A stretch of 64,000 bases of DNA from Allocoleopsis franciscana PCC 7113 (GCF_000317515.1 NC_019738.1:7342001-7406000); one strand, 5' to 3'. Shown: positions 37,116-46,903, counted from the stretch's first letter. Notes: a model not told the origin generated them from the sequence alone. Made by a program: numbers and translations.

Positions 37116-38951
37116 TCAAGCGGGGTAGATCCGCAAACGCCGATTCGGCTCATCCCCAAAACTATCGGACTTGAGGCGATAGTGTTCGACGAGTTCGTGT
37201 TGCATCTTACGCACTTTTGGCGATCGCGGCAGCAACTCGACCGGTTGTCCCTTGGGTAGCACAATTTGCTCTACCGCAAGGCGGGCTTCTTCGAGGGCTT
37301 CGATTTCGTCTTCAGTGCCACTTTGAGTAAACAAGCGTAAGTCAGTGACCTCCGGCATACTGGGGTCATCCATATCCAGCATGTGCCGCAAGGCACGGGT
37401 AATCTGAGGGATCGTACTCGATTTCACCGAGTGAATGGGCACATGACGAGCTTTAGCAATAGAGCGCAGCTTACCGTGGTTTTTAACATGCGATCGCAAA
37501 CTCAACACCGCATCCGCACTATCCATATCCTTGGTCAATACCACCGGCAAGTTGAGCACCTGAATCACCTGCTCCAATTGATGACGACTCACGCCATAGG
37601 GATAAATATGCAACGGCAAATCTTCCCCATTAGGCCCAGGCATTCTCACCCCATTGGCAAAGTCATCTTGCTCTTGCCAGGATTGATTGAGCAACTGTTC
37701 AAAGTTGCGATTTTCGGAATACGGTTCTGCTAATGGACGGGATAAAGGTTTCATCTGTCCAGACGAGCGCCAACCCGTTGATTTGGCCTGAACAGAAGAG
37801 AGTCCAGCTCGATTCGGCGGCGTGGCGACGGGTGCCGTCGGGAATTCACGGGTAATCGTCACCTTGCCATTTTCATGCGCCGTCCTCACTTGCGGATTCG
37901 GTTGGCGACCTCGCAGCAAGTCATCGACGGTATCCGAAACACTCTCATGAACAACCCAGCGCTGCCGCTCCAGCATTTCGATCGCAATATCAAAGGTTGG
38001 GGGAGCTTTACGCTCTAAAACCGTTTTCTGAGAGCCTCGGCGTCTGGCTTCATCATCCCCCAGCGTTACAGCCTGGATACCACCCACCAAATCGGAAAGG
38101 GTAGGATTTTTAATCAAGTTTTCAATGCGATTGCCGTGAGCCGTGCCTACTAGCTGCACACCTCGTTCCGCAATGGTTCGAGCCGCCAGCGCCTCAAGTT
38201 CCGTGCCAATTTCATCAATCACGATGACTTCAGGCATGTGATTTTCCACCGCTTCAATCATCACCTGATGTTGAAGTTCAGGGCGGGCGACTTGCATCCG
38301 TCTAGCGCGACCAATCGCTGGATGAGGAATATCCCCATCCCCTGCAATTTCGTTGGAGGTATCGATAATCACAACCCGTTTATGCAAATCATCCGCCAAT
38401 ACCCTGGCAATTTCCCGCAAAGCTGTCGTTTTACCCACACCCGGACGCCCCAGCATCAGAATCGACTGACCGGTTTCCACCAAGTCACGAATCATGCCGA
38501 TGGTGCCAAAAACGGCTCGACCCACACGGCAGGTTAAGCCAATAATTTCACCGGGACGGTTGCGAATCGCGCTAATTCGGTGCAGGGTTCGCTCAATGCC
38601 CGCACGGTTATCTCCACTAAAGTGTCCCACGCGCTGGACACAGTGATTAATTTGTTCTTGAGTGATTGGGGTTTCCAAAAGGTACTCCGCCCCCTGAGGA
38701 AAGCGTACCTCTGGAAAGCGACCCAAATCCATGACCACTTCAATCAGACGGTCTTGCTGGGGGTGTTGCTCCAATACTGAGCGAATTTCTTCGGGTAAAA
38801 TGTCCAGCAACTTTTGCAGGTCGTCTGTAATCTGCATTCTTTGCGAAGTAATGTTTTCTGGTAAAACCGATGATTCTTGATTAGATAGCACTTTTTGATC
38901 GGAGGGATTGATTTCGTGGGAATACACCATAGGGTCGTGTCCAAACAGCAT
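37116..38951 (-). CDS. R3H-domain AAA ATPase, Ycf45 homologue
   Basis: This 611-residue protein is of the Ycf45 type, found in cyanobacteria and some plastids. It has an N-terminal region (DDLQKLLDILPEEI), a RecA/VirB11-like ATPase with Walker A GRPGVGKTT and Walker B VIVIDEIGT, similar to SpoIIIAA, followed by a linker and a C-terminal R3H-type nucleic-acid-binding domain (LRSIAKARHVPIHSVKSS). The role is unknown; a link to RNA or DNA is inferred from R3H. The start may be the internal Met before QITDDL. It is 42 bases downstream of ldpA on the same strand. Confidence 0.92.
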   Translation of the reverse strand: MLFGHDPMVYSHEINPSDQKVLSNQESSVLPENITSQRMQITDDLQKLLDILPEEIRSVLEQHPQQDRLIEVVMDLGRFPEVRFPQGAEYLLETPITQEQINHCVQRVGHFSGDNRAGIERTLHRISAIRNRPGEIIGLTCRVGRAVFGTIGMIRDLVETGQSILMLGRPGVGKTTALREIARVLADDLHKRVVIIDTSNEIAGDGDIPHPAIGRARRMQVARPELQHQVMIEAVENHMPEVIVIDEIGTELEALAARTIAERGVQLVGTAHGNRIENLIKNPTLSDLVGGIQAVTLGDDEARRRGSQKTVLERKAPPTFDIAIEMLERQRWVVHESVSDTVDDLLRGRQPNPQVRTAHENGKVTITREFPTAPVATPPNRAGLSSVQAKSTGWRSSGQMKPLSRPLAEPYSENRNFEQLLNQSWQEQDDFANGVRMPGPNGEDLPLHIYPYGVSRHQLEQVIQVLNLPVVLTKDMDSADAVLSLRSHVKNHGKLRSIAKARHVPIHSVKSSTIPQITRALRHMLDMDDPSMPEVTDLRLFTQSGTEDEIEALEEARLAVEQIVLPKGQPVELLPRSPKVRKMQHELVEHYRLKSDSFGDEPNRRLRIYPA

Positions 38952-38993
38952 TGGCTGCTCTTAGGGGTGGGCGTTTTGAAAATCTGTGTTTAT

Positions 38994-40337
38994 TCAATGT
39001 TCGGGTTTGGTTTTATCTGAGTTGGGGTCATGTTTTTGAGAGAATTTTAACTGGGAAACTAAAGAATGAGCGGTTTCTACTGCTTGCCAAAGTAGCCTGG
39101 GGGACTCTTCCAGGCATCCAAGGCTTGGATTTTGCAGTGATATGAGATTGGCATCAGCGGCTTCCCCCCTAGGTTGTTCTAATTTCTCTAGAATCGGTGA
39201 AAGTAGGACACGAGCATAACTGCCGTAAGCAATACCCGCTACATGGGTTTTTGGATTTTGGATGTGATTAACGGGTTCATCTGGGTGATTCCTCCTTCCC
39301 TGTTCATTCAGAAGTCCAACATCTCTTAACTTCATGACCGTATGATCATTCGTACCCCCCGCAAGCTGGACGTATCCGGGCAATCTCGCGGCAAGGACTT
39401 TCTGAGAAAGCTTGACAGCGGCGCGAGTAGCACCCATGCCAATATCTCCGCTCATGGGACGACCATCAGTTTGCCAAACTAAGGGACAGGGTAGGGGCAT
39501 AATCAGGTCGTGCAGCGCCCAGAGGTAATCCATTAAACCGTCACCATCTGGACAGCTAATCGCTAGGAGTTTGAGCCGATTCACCCACGGCGCGATCGCT
39601 TTCCATAAGCGTTGAAAATCTGTGAAGTGACCGACTTTCGTATGGATTTCTAGGGCGTCAACACCAGCAGGAAGAATCAGTTGTGCGATCGCCTCCGGCG
39701 CAAAAACATAGGAGCGAGGATATATGATCTGACTCGGACAAATCGGCAGACATCGACCACAACCATAGCAACGTTGGTCGATTACTCCAGAGAAGCCCTG
39801 AATCGATTTTAGGTTTTCGTCTGCCCTTGATAAGGGAGTAAATTTTGGATTCTCTGCCCAATCATGTGTGTTTTCGCTACCAATTCGAGCTTGGTGATGT
39901 GAGAGGTTAGAACTTACCCCTGCTGTAAATTGGCTTCCCTGTTCTCCGGTTGCGGTTTGGAAAACAATCGCTTGTGCTGGGCAAATCTTTTCGCAAGGAC
40001 GAGGACAGTCTGCCGGACACAATTGGGGGTCAAATTCGGCTTTGCGAAAATGCGGGTCTTCCCCATCATTTAAGCTCACCATCAGCAATGGTCGGTGACT
40101 GAATCCAAATCCTCGCACTTGGGCTTCCTCACCTAGTTCAGTGGCTACTTGTAAGGCGTCTAGTGCCGACGCAATCACTGCCGGGTCGGCTGCGACATCA
40201 ATACAATCAGCACCGGCGAGGGTGTAAGCCAAGGTGAGGTTTCGGACAGCAGGGAGGTGTTGAAAGCTAGCTCCGCAGATTAGCTTAAACCAGTTACCTT
40301 CCCTTAAGGAGCGTAATGGATAGTACAGTTCAGTCAC
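38994..40337 (-). CDS. ldpA: Light-dependent period protein LdpA (Fe-S)
   Basis: LdpA is a redox-sensing iron-sulphur protein that adjusts the circadian period to light in Synechococcus elongatus. The sequence has the typical beginning SLREGNWFKLICGASFQH, then two ferredoxin-like cysteine clusters (CPADCPRPCEKICP and CYGCGRCLPICP). A TIM-barrel-like C-terminal part is of unknown function. At 447 residues it is longer than the S. elongatus protein as I remember it. It is upstream of the Ycf45 homologue. The VWA gene cluster separates it from ndhN. Confidence 0.94.
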   Translation of the reverse strand: MTELYYPLRSLREGNWFKLICGASFQHLPAVRNLTLAYTLAGADCIDVAADPAVIASALDALQVATELGEEAQVRGFGFSHRPLLMVSLNDGEDPHFRKAEFDPQLCPADCPRPCEKICPAQAIVFQTATGEQGSQFTAGVSSNLSHHQARIGSENTHDWAENPKFTPLSRADENLKSIQGFSGVIDQRCYGCGRCLPICPSQIIYPRSYVFAPEAIAQLILPAGVDALEIHTKVGHFTDFQRLWKAIAPWVNRLKLLAISCPDGDGLMDYLWALHDLIMPLPCPLVWQTDGRPMSGDIGMGATRAAVKLSQKVLAARLPGYVQLAGGTNDHTVMKLRDVGLLNEQGRRNHPDEPVNHIQNPKTHVAGIAYGSYARVLLSPILEKLEQPRGEAADANLISLQNPSLGCLEESPRLLWQAVETAHSLVSQLKFSQKHDPNSDKTKPEH

Positions 40338-40538
40338 CCCTATATGCTAAATCCTTGAGAAAAAAATGGGGAGGTGAAATTTCCCGACTTGTTCCTTGAA
40401 GAGGGCTGAGGGCGGAAGTCCCAATGGAGCTAATCAAGCTGTGCGATCGCCCCGAATTTCCCCTTAGATGTGTAGATATGGGGAACCCTACCAGCGTTTC
40501 ACCCTAAATCTGGGGGTTAGCACCTAACTCGGTGACCT

Positions 40539-40569
40539 AAAAAATAGCGAGGAGATGGCTCCTCGGCTA
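40539..40569 (-). terminator. Terminator of the VWA gene cluster
   Basis: On the minus strand TAGC plus GAGGAG pairs with CTCCTC plus GCTA (one G bulge) around a 4-base loop, followed by ATTTTTTAGG. It lies about 50 bases past the stop of the last VWA gene. Confidence 0.75.
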
Positions 40570-40618
40570 TGATTAATTTTCTTTACGTTGTCGTCCAAAA
40601 CCCACTAGGGTTCATCTT

Positions 40619-41221
40619 CTAATCATTGATGGCGTTCAGCAAGACTTCTGATAAAGATAGATCAGCCATGTCATCCATCGTAATGGCGTCACAAATATCA
40701 AATTTGGCTCCGACCCCTTGCAACTGATCGTCTAACGCCTTGAGAAACTGAGTTGCAGTTGGGTCATTACCCACTTGAATCATCGAAATTCCTAGTTCTT
40801 CATCTCGTTCCATCTGCCGAGAGGCTTCAACAATCGCGACCATCACACCTTTGCGGTCATCCGGTTCCCCATCGGTTATCACCAATATGGTTTCTCCACC
40901 AGGCTTGGTTTGTCCAGCCGCTTTATGTTGAAAGTAGCGATCGGTCGCATCTTTGAGTACAGCCGCCAGATTGGTGGTACCCGCCGGGTCATTTTCTTGA
41001 AAAATTTGTGCCACCTTACTAGAGGTGACATTGTCGTAGCGTTTAAAGCGACTGGAAAACAGGTAAACCGTAATTCCATCCGGATCGAATTGTTCACACT
41101 TTCTCGCCAACGCTAAGGTAGATTCCTGTGCTGCCTCCCAGCGACTTCGTCCACCCGCTTGGTCGGGAGTGGACATACTGCCGCTCTTGTCAATGATTAG
41201 GGTGTAATCACGGTCTTGCAC
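40619..41221 (-). CDS. VWA domain protein (third paralogue)
   Basis: The product is 200 residues and is essentially a single von Willebrand factor type A domain. The metal-binding MIDAS motif is complete (DKSGSMS at residues 9-15, the Thr in GTTNLAAVL, the Asp in VITDGEPDD). The start is GTG 41221 with AGGAGA about 10 bases upstream, giving MQDRDYTLIID. It is nearly identical over most of its length to the two genes at 41246 and 42457 (by eye about 80-85%). No signal peptide. VWA proteins commonly pair with MoxR AAA ATPases or bind partners via metal, but no MoxR gene is present here. Confidence 0.92.
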   Translation of the reverse strand: MQDRDYTLIIDKSGSMSTPDQAGGRSRWEAAQESTLALARKCEQFDPDGITVYLFSSRFKRYDNVTSSKVAQIFQENDPAGTTNLAAVLKDATDRYFQHKAAGQTKPGGETILVITDGEPDDRKGVMVAIVEASRQMERDEELGISMIQVGNDPTATQFLKALDDQLQGVGAKFDICDAITMDDMADLSLSEVLLNAIND

Positions 41222-41245
41222 AATCTAAAGTCTCCTGCGAATAAC

Positions 41246-41848
41246 TTAATCGTTGATGGCGTTCAGCAACACTTCCGCCAAAGACATATTCTCCATGTCA
41301 TCCAGCGTCACTGTATCTACAATGTCGAACTGTGCCCCAGCACCTTGCAGTTCATCGTCTAGTGCTTTGAGGAAACGAGTGGCAGTGGCATCGCTACCCA
41401 CTTGAATCAGCGAAATCCCCAGTTCTTCATCTCGTTCCATGTGCCGTGATGCCTCAATGATGACTCGCATCACCGCTTTACGGTCATCCGGTTCCCCATC
41501 AGTGATGACTAAAATTGTTTCTCCGTTCGGCTTCGTTGCACCAGATGCCTTGCGTTGAAAGTAATTATCAGTAGCATCCTTCAGCACGCTGGCAAGGTCA
41601 GTGGTACCCATCGGGTCGTTTTCCATAAAAATCTGAGCGACTTTGTTAGCCGTCACATTTTCGTAACGCTTAAAGCGACCGGAAAACAGGTAAACGGTAA
41701 TTCCATCTGGATCGAATTGTTCACATTTTCTAGCCAGTGCCAAGGTCGATTCTTGGGCAATGTCCCAACGGCTTCTTCCACCCGCTTGATCCGGGGTAGA
41801 CATGCTACCGCTCTTATCAATGATTAATGTATAGTCACGGTCTTCCAC
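41246..41848 (-). CDS. VWA domain protein (second paralogue)
   Basis: The product is 200 residues, one VWA domain with full MIDAS (DKSGSMS, Thr in GTTDLASVL, Asp in TDGEPDD). I chose GTG 41848. The ATG 15 bases upstream (41863) lies in the GGAGGT ribosome binding site, and a GTG start gives the same length and MEDRDYTLIID opening as the other copies. The gene is 24 bases upstream of the third paralogue, so the two are likely translated from one message. Confidence 0.92.
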   Translation of the reverse strand: MEDRDYTLIIDKSGSMSTPDQAGGRSRWDIAQESTLALARKCEQFDPDGITVYLFSGRFKRYENVTANKVAQIFMENDPMGTTDLASVLKDATDNYFQRKASGATKPNGETILVITDGEPDDRKAVMRVIIEASRHMERDEELGISLIQVGSDATATRFLKALDDELQGAGAQFDIVDTVTLDDMENMSLAEVLLNAIND

Positions 41849-41930
41849 AATAGAACCTCCCATAGTGAGAATTTACCTCCCGTGATGGTCACAGTTTCCT
41901 CTCTAAGCCTATACGACTCCCGGATGAATT

Positions 41931-42416
41931 TTACCCATGAGTTTCTCGTAAGGCCGTCAAATAATCAATTGCGGCATCTAACTTAGAAGGATAAGAATAA
42001 GAAAACTCTTCAAACCACAAACCTTCTTCCGAGCGAGAATTTAGTTTTTTTAACCATTCCGTTGCTTCTTGAGTCAGTGCCTCTCGTTTCCTTTTGCGCC
42101 TCTGCTCTTCCTTGATTTGTTCTTCTCTCAGTTGTTGTTCTTTTTGAAGCTGTTCTTCTCTTAGTTGTTGCTGCTTTTTAAGTTCCTCTGCTTGCTCTTT
42201 TTCCTCAAACTCAGCCCGAACATCAGCTAATAAATTTTCCTCAGCTAAACTGAGAAAATTGCTCTGAATAGATTGGGAGTGATAAGTCGGAGAAACAGGT
42301 GGTGGAGATTGAAAGTCTTCTTCCTTAAAAAGAGGCTCTTTTTGGGGTTTTAATCCTAGCTCTTTTTCTTGATACTCCGCTTTGACTTGAGCTAATAAGT
42401 CATCGATTGATTCCAT
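41931..42416 (-). CDS. Coiled-coil protein within the VWA cluster
   Basis: This 161-residue protein has two copies of a LLA(Q/D)V(K/R)AE(Y/F)(Q/E)EKE unit (near residues 7-21 and 60-74). A charged helix full of REEQLQKEQQ heptads spans about 80-115. The C-terminal portion (WLKKLNSRSEEGLWFEEFSYSYPS) looks like a small folded region. I do not recognise the family. Its place between two VWA paralogues suggests it is a partner, perhaps a ligand that bridges MIDAS sites. This is inference from position only. Confidence 0.75.
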   Translation of the reverse strand: MESIDDLLAQVKAEYQEKELGLKPQKEPLFKEEDFQSPPPVSPTYHSQSIQSNFLSLAEENLLADVRAEFEEKEQAEELKKQQQLREEQLQKEQQLREEQIKEEQRRKRKREALTQEATEWLKKLNSRSEEGLWFEEFSYSYPSKLDAAIDYLTALRETHG

Positions 42417-42456
42417 GAGTTTGACCCTCAGCTAAAACACTTGTAATTGTGCCTAC

Positions 42457-43062
42457 CTAGTCTGTAATGGCATTGAGTAAAACTTCTGTTAAGGTCATGT
42501 CTTCCATGTCCTCCATAGTCACTGTGTCCACAATGTCAAACTTGGCACCAGCGCTTTGGAGTTCGTCATCTAATATTTTGAGAAATTTGGTAGCTTGGGC
42601 ATCGGTGCCAACTTGAATGAAGGAAATGGCTAATTCTTCATCCCGTTCCATCCGCCTGGATGCTTCTATAATGACCTTCATGACAGCTTTGCGGTCATCG
42701 GGTTCACCATCGGTAACAACTAGGATTGTCTCTCCGTTTGGCTTAGTCTGACCAGCGGCCTTGCGTTGGAAGTAATTACTGGTAGCATCTTGTAACACGC
42801 TCGCTAAGTCAGTACGACCTGAGGGTTCATTTTCTTTAAAGACTTGGGTAACTTTGTTCGCGGTTACATTGTCGTAGCGTTTGAAGCGACCGGAAAACAA
42901 GTACACCGTGATCCCGTCTGGGTCAAATTCTTCGCATTTACTGGCTAAGGCGAGGCTAGACTCTTGCATGGTTTCCCAGCGGCTTTTATTACCCAACTGG
43001 TCACGAGTCGCCATGCTGCCGCTTTTGTCGATGATTAATGTATAGTCGCGCTGCTCTAGCAT
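42457..43062 (-). CDS. VWA domain protein (first paralogue)
   Basis: The product is 201 residues, a single VWA domain with MIDAS motif DKSGSMA, Thr in GRTDLASVL and Asp in VTDGEPDD. ATG 43062 (MLEQRDYTLIID) is chosen because GGGGGAGA is about 6 bases upstream. An upstream TTG would overlap that site. It is the most upstream of three tandem copies and carries a slightly different set of changes (for example NKSRWETMQ instead of GGRSRW), so it may be the parental copy. The cluster's promoter should lie between it and ndhN. Confidence 0.92.
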   Translation of the reverse strand: MLEQRDYTLIIDKSGSMATRDQLGNKSRWETMQESSLALASKCEEFDPDGITVYLFSGRFKRYDNVTANKVTQVFKENEPSGRTDLASVLQDATSNYFQRKAAGQTKPNGETILVVTDGEPDDRKAVMKVIIEASRRMERDEELAISFIQVGTDAQATKFLKILDDELQSAGAKFDIVDTVTMEDMEDMTLTEVLLNAITD

Positions 43063-43175
43063 GAAAATCTCCCCCAATCTGCTCAGTATGTTTTAAGGGT
43101 ATCAAAACCCGTAATCTGAGCTACAAGTTGAGGGAGGATTAAAGTCGTTGGGCTTGGGATATATTGGCGTTTGAG

Positions 43176-43643
43176 CTAACTCGCTAAGACCATTTCCGAT
43201 AAGGCATCTTTGAGTGGCTTCCAACGGAAAGAGCGATCGCCACCCATTTCCACAGCCACTTTGACTCGCGGTTCTTGTTGGGGCAAAGTGATTAGATATT
43301 CCACTTCCTGACTCGACAGGATATTGCCTTCAATCAGCCACAGCACTAAGCCTTTAGACTTCGGAGGCAAATGTTCTAGTTGGTAGGTCAGAACGGGTGG
43401 CAGATAATAAACCCTAATATCTTTTTTGCCCAAATGAGGAGGACGCACACCGTGGACACCTGTCAGGTAGGTCGATAGGTCACCTAACCCTCTAGCGGTC
43501 ATGCACAAACTGGCATAGCCTGCGGCGCGCAAGCGGCGTCGATAACGCCCCTCGAAGCCCCCTTCTAAGGGCATGTATATGGCGAGTGAACCCGATTGTT
43601 CCAAGTTGCGGATGAAGGAGTTGCCGGTCGTAATCAGTGCCAT
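43176..43643 (-). CDS. ndhN: NAD(P)H-quinone oxidoreductase subunit N
   Basis: NdhN is a small peripheral-arm subunit of the NDH-1 complex specific to cyanobacteria and chloroplasts, needed for respiratory and cyclic electron flow in the thylakoid membrane. The sequence shows the family's LITTGNSFIRNLEQ start, LEGGFEGRYRRRLRAAGY, TARGLGDLSTYLTGVHGVRPPHLGKK, YYLPPVLTYQLEHLPPK and VAVEMGGDRSFRWKPL. The length (155) is standard. GGGAGG precedes the ATG by a few bases. Its neighbours on the minus strand are the VWA cluster and ldpA. Confidence 0.96.
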   Translation of the reverse strand: MALITTGNSFIRNLEQSGSLAIYMPLEGGFEGRYRRRLRAAGYASLCMTARGLGDLSTYLTGVHGVRPPHLGKKDIRVYYLPPVLTYQLEHLPPKSKGLVLWLIEGNILSSQEVEYLITLPQQEPRVKVAVEMGGDRSFRWKPLKDALSEMVLAS

Positions 43644-43963
43644 TTCTACCTCCCTTTTTTCCTTAAGTTTTATTAATGAGCATTAGGGACTTATTATATA
43701 TAGATGATGGTCTTGTTTGCTGAAGAGTAAACGAGTCGCGAAAAAGTATCAAGAATAACTAGACAGATGTAGAAAAATAACTTATAGTATACGATTGTGA
43801 CCAAAATGACAGTTGTTTAAAAGCAACTCAGATTGGGATAACCGCTGTTCTTTGAGCCGCAGGTTCAAGACCAGAATGTCTTTACAGTCGGTCATTTGTC
43901 TTCTCTGCCTTCAGGTTGAGGCAAAGCCAAAGGCCAGTGCTGTAAGAGAATCTGCCAGGTTCT

Positions 43964-43991
43964 TTGACTGACAGCTTCTGACTTATATGTA
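43964..43991 (+). promoter_or_regulatory. Candidate promoter of the ribosomal cluster
   Basis: TTGACT and TATGTA are separated by 16 bases, about 270 bases before the rplC start. No other pair of this quality is obvious in the spacer. Not confirmed. Confidence 0.35.
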
Positions 43992-44123
43992 CTTGCATAT
44001 TCGCTGCGTAGGGATACTGAGGCGTTTACGGCTTAAGTCCCGGCGAACCAAGGTGACGCGGTTAGCCAGTACTGATCCCTAAAAACGGTTCACACAATCT
44101 GGTTCTTAAGTCTTACAGGGCTA

Positions 44124-44166
44124 CCAGACGGCAAAAATTCCCCGAACTAAGGGAATTACCGTCTGG
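44124..44166 (+). promoter_or_regulatory. Long leader hairpin upstream of rplC
   Basis: CCAGACGG (44124-44131) pairs with CCGTCTGG (44159-44166), and inside AATTCCC (44136-44142) pairs with GGGAATT (44151-44157) around an 8-base loop. This two-part stem sits about 95 bases before the rplC start and could be an autoregulatory ribosomal protein target. It lacks a following T-run, so it is not a simple terminator. Confidence 0.6.
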
Positions 44167-44261
44167 AAGTCAAACTGACAAAGTTCGTGGGATAGAGCGA
44201 ATTCACAGAATATCGTTGAATCCTGCCCTGCTGTGATGTCTAAATTAAGGAGAAACCCGCC

Positions 44262-44897
44262 GTGTCTGTCGGTATCCTCGGCACTAAACTCGGCATGACC
44301 CAAATTTTCGATGAGGAAGGAAAAGCAATTCCTGTCACCGTCGTCCAAGCAGGTCCATGCACCGTAACCCAAATAAAAACCAAACAGACGGATGGCTATA
44401 CCTCCGTTCAAATTGGTTATGACGAAGTCAAGCCCAAGGCACTCAACAAGCCAGAATTGGGGCACTTAGCCAAATCAAGCGCCCCACCCTTACGCCATCT
44501 GCGGGAGTACCGCTTGGATGACACCGCTTCATTTGAGCTAGGTCAAGCCCTAAAGGCGGATATTTTTACCGCTGGTCAAATTGTTGATGTCGCCGGAACC
44601 AGTATTGGTCGTGGCTTTGCCGGTTATCAAAAGCGCCACAACTTCAAGCGGGGACCGATGGCGCATGGTTCCAAAAACCACCGCTTACCCGGTTCGACTG
44701 GAGCTGGAACAACACCAGGCCGCACCTTTCCCGGAAAGAGAATGGCGGGTCGCCTCGGAGGCACAAGAGTGACCATCCGTAAGCTACAAGTCGTGCGCGT
44801 AGACACAGAACGCAATTTGCTGCTGATTAAAGGGGCTGTTCCCGGTAAACCAGGGGCGCTTTTGAGCATTGCACCGACAAATAAGGTCGGTCGATAG
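44262..44897 (+). CDS. rplC: 50S ribosomal protein L3
   Basis: L3 organises the 3' end of 23S rRNA. The 211 residues start [19 protein letters not shown] and contain [23 protein letters not shown] and the [15 protein letters not shown] loop that reaches the peptidyl transferase centre. The start is GTG with AAGGAG 10 bases upstream. First gene of the cyanobacterial S10-spc-alpha supercluster (rpsJ is not in front of it, as expected in cyanobacteria). Confidence 0.98.
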   Translation: MSVGILGTKLGMTQIFDEEGKAIPVTVVQAGPCTVTQIKTKQTDGYTSVQIGYDEVKPKALNKPELGHLAKSSAPPLRHLREYRLDDTASFELGQALKADIFTAGQIVDVAGTSIGRGFAGYQKRHNFKRGPMAHGSKNHRLPGSTGAGTTPGRTFPGKRMAGRLGGTRVTIRKLQVVRVDTERNLLLIKGAVPGKPGALLSIAPTNKVGR

Positions 44898-44989
44898 TCA
44901 TGGTTCTGGTTCAGCGGTCATGACAATGAATTATGAGAAATGAGCCACGAACAAAAGGATAAATGACTAAGGACTAAGGACTAAAGATT

Positions 44990-45622
44990 ATGGTTGATTG
45001 TGTGGTGCGAGACTGGCAAGGAGAAGAAGTCGGACAAGCGACTTTAGACTTGCGAGTTGCCAAAGAAGAAAGTGCGGCTCACGTCGTTCACCGAGCACTG
45101 GTGATGCAGATGACCAACGCTCGTCAAGGAACCGCTTCCACGAAAACCCGTGCTGAAGTTAGGGGGGGAGGACGCAAACCCTGGCGGCAAAAAGGAACCG
45201 GTCGAGCGCGTGCTGGCTCAAACCGTTCACCTCTGTGGCGCGGCGGCGGTGTAACCTTTGGTCCCAAACCCAGAGACTACAACATCAAAATGAACCGCAA
45301 AGAGCGCCGATTAGCTTTACGGACGGCGTTTCAGAGTCGCTCAGAAGATTTGATTGTGGTGAAAGACTTTGCTGACCAATTCCCACGACCTAAGACTAAA
45401 GAGTTGCTAGGAGCATTTGTTCGCTGGGGAATTGAGCCAGAAGTGAAGGTTCTCATCATCGTGCCGGAAATAGAAGAAATGGTCTATTTGTCAGCGCGAA
45501 ACATCCCTACCGTTAAATTAATTGGCGCGAGCAGCTTGAATGTCTATGACCTACTCAATGCTGACAAAATCGTGACGACCGACACAGCTCTTGCCAAACT
45601 TCAGGAGGTTTACAGTGACTGA
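44990..45622 (+). CDS. rplD: 50S ribosomal protein L4
   Basis: The 210 residues include the rRNA-binding loop ([24 protein letters not shown] and [13 protein letters not shown]) that lines the exit tunnel. In other bacteria L4 represses its own operon through a leader, so the hairpin before rplC is of interest. The spacer before it is a GACTAAG-type repeat. The last codons overlap rplW by 8 bases. Confidence 0.98.
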   Translation: MVDCVVRDWQGEEVGQATLDLRVAKEESAAHVVHRALVMQMTNARQGTASTKTRAEVRGGGRKPWRQKGTGRARAGSNRSPLWRGGGVTFGPKPRDYNIKMNRKERRLALRTAFQSRSEDLIVVKDFADQFPRPKTKELLGAFVRWGIEPEVKVLIIVPEIEEMVYLSARNIPTVKLIGASSLNVYDLLNADKIVTTDTALAKLQEVYSD

Positions 45623-45917
45623 GTATGACCCCCGCTACCTTGCCGATCTGGTGCGGCGTCCCATTGTGACGGAGAAGGCAACTCTGCTATTGGAGCAGAA
45701 TAAGTATGTCTTTGAAGTAATTCCCAAGGCGACCAAACCCCAAATCAAAGCGGCGATTGAAAGCCTTTTTGAGGTCAAGGTAACCAGTGTCAACACCTTA
45801 AATCCGCCGCGTAAAAAGCGTCGAGTTGGTAAATTTGTAGGTTACAAGGCTCAGTACAAAAAGGCTATTGTTACCTTAGCCGAAGGAGATTCGATTACCT
45901 TGTTCCCCGAAGTATAG
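45615..45917 (+). CDS. rplW: 50S ribosomal protein L23
   Basis: GTG 45615 is preceded by AGGAGG (45603-45608). This gives the standard 100 residues ([22 protein letters not shown]). The longer frame from TTG 45591 would bury the ribosome binding site. L23 sits at the tunnel exit and contacts trigger factor and SRP. Overlap with rplD implies coupled translation. Confidence 0.97.
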   Translation: MTEYDPRYLADLVRRPIVTEKATLLLEQNKYVFEVIPKATKPQIKAAIESLFEVKVTSVNTLNPPRKKRRVGKFVGYKAQYKKAIVTLAEGDSITLFPEV

Positions 45918-46039
45918 GACACAGGACTGAGGAGCGGGAAAGTCGTAAGTGTGAATTTCAAATTTCATCTACCTCTAGTCCCAATCCTAAGTTTCCGAAT
46001 CCCTAATCCCTAATACAGAGTAAATAAAGGATATTTGTT

Positions 46040-46903
46040 ATGGGCATCCGTTCTTATCGGCCCTACACTCCCGGTACTCGTCAAGGTACGGTCTCAGATT
46101 TTGCCGAGATTACGCGGGGTGAGCCAGAAAAATCATTAGTTGAGTTCAAGCATCGCCCCAAGGGTCGCAACAATCGCGGTGTCATTACCAGTCGGCGTCG
46201 CGGGGGCGGACACAAACAGCTCTATCGCATCATTGACTTTCGCCGCGATAAGCGCAATATCCCAGCTAAAGTGGCAACCATTGAGTATGACCCTAACCGC
46301 AATGCTCGGATTGCACTTCTTTACTATCAAGATGGGGAAAAACGATATATTCTTCATCCCGATAAGCTAGCTGTAGGGACAACCGTAATATCGGGGCCCG
46401 AAGCTCCAATTGAGATTGGCAATGCTCTACCCCTGAAAAATATTCCTCTCGGTACCAACGTTCATAATGTTGAGCTGATTCCAGGACGGGGGGGTCAGAT
46501 TGTGCGTGCCGCTGGCGCAACCGCTCAAGTCGTGGCGAAAGAGGGTGACTATGTTACCCTGAAACTTCCTTCGACTGAAGTCCGAATGATTCGTCGGGAT
46601 TGTTACGCGACGATTGGACAAGTTGGGAACCTAGAACACAGAAACCTGAGTTTGGGTAAAGCTGGTCGCAACCGACACAGAGGTCGTCGTCCCAAGGTCA
46701 GAGGAAGCGTTATGAACCCGGTGGATCATCCACATGGCGGTGGTGAGGGAAGAGCACCCATTGGTCGCTCTGGCCCAGTCACACCTTGGGGTAAACCGGC
46801 TTTGGGCGCTAAAACCCGTAAAAAGAAAAAGCAAAGCTCTGCTTTAATTGTCCGGCGTCGGCGGAAGACCTCAAAACGAGGACGTGGCGGTCGTCAGTCT
46901 TAG
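46040..46903 (+). CDS. rplB: 50S ribosomal protein L2
   Basis: The 287 residues carry the universal L2 motifs: [18 protein letters not shown], the [21 protein letters not shown]3-like core and [14 protein letters not shown] with the conserved His near the peptidyl transferase centre. AAAGGATAT lies before the ATG. The spacer to rpsS (125 bases) is made of AACCTTCAA-like repeats. Confidence 0.98.
   Translation: MGIRSYRPYTPGTRQGTVSDFAEITRGEPEKSLVEFKHRPKGRNNRGVITSRRRGGGHKQLYRIIDFRRDKRNIPAKVATIEYDPNRNARIALLYYQDGEKRYILHPDKLAVGTTVISGPEAPIEIGNALPLKNIPLGTNVHNVELIPGRGGQIVRAAGATAQVVAKEGDYVTLKLPSTEVRMIRRDCYATIGQVGNLEHRNLSLGKAGRNRHRGRRPKVRGSVMNPVDHPHGGGEGRAPIGRSGPVTPWGKPALGAKTRKKKKQSSALIVRRRRKTSKRGRGGRQS

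Larger units (their letters stand above)
43644..44261. other. Divergent spacer: ribosomal cluster leader
   Basis: This is 618 bases between ndhN (minus) and rplC (plus). A candidate promoter is TTGACT (43964-43969) with TATGTA 16 bases later, giving a leader of about 260 bases. That leader contains the long hairpin at 44124-44166. The left half should hold the ndhN promoter. Confidence 0.55.
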
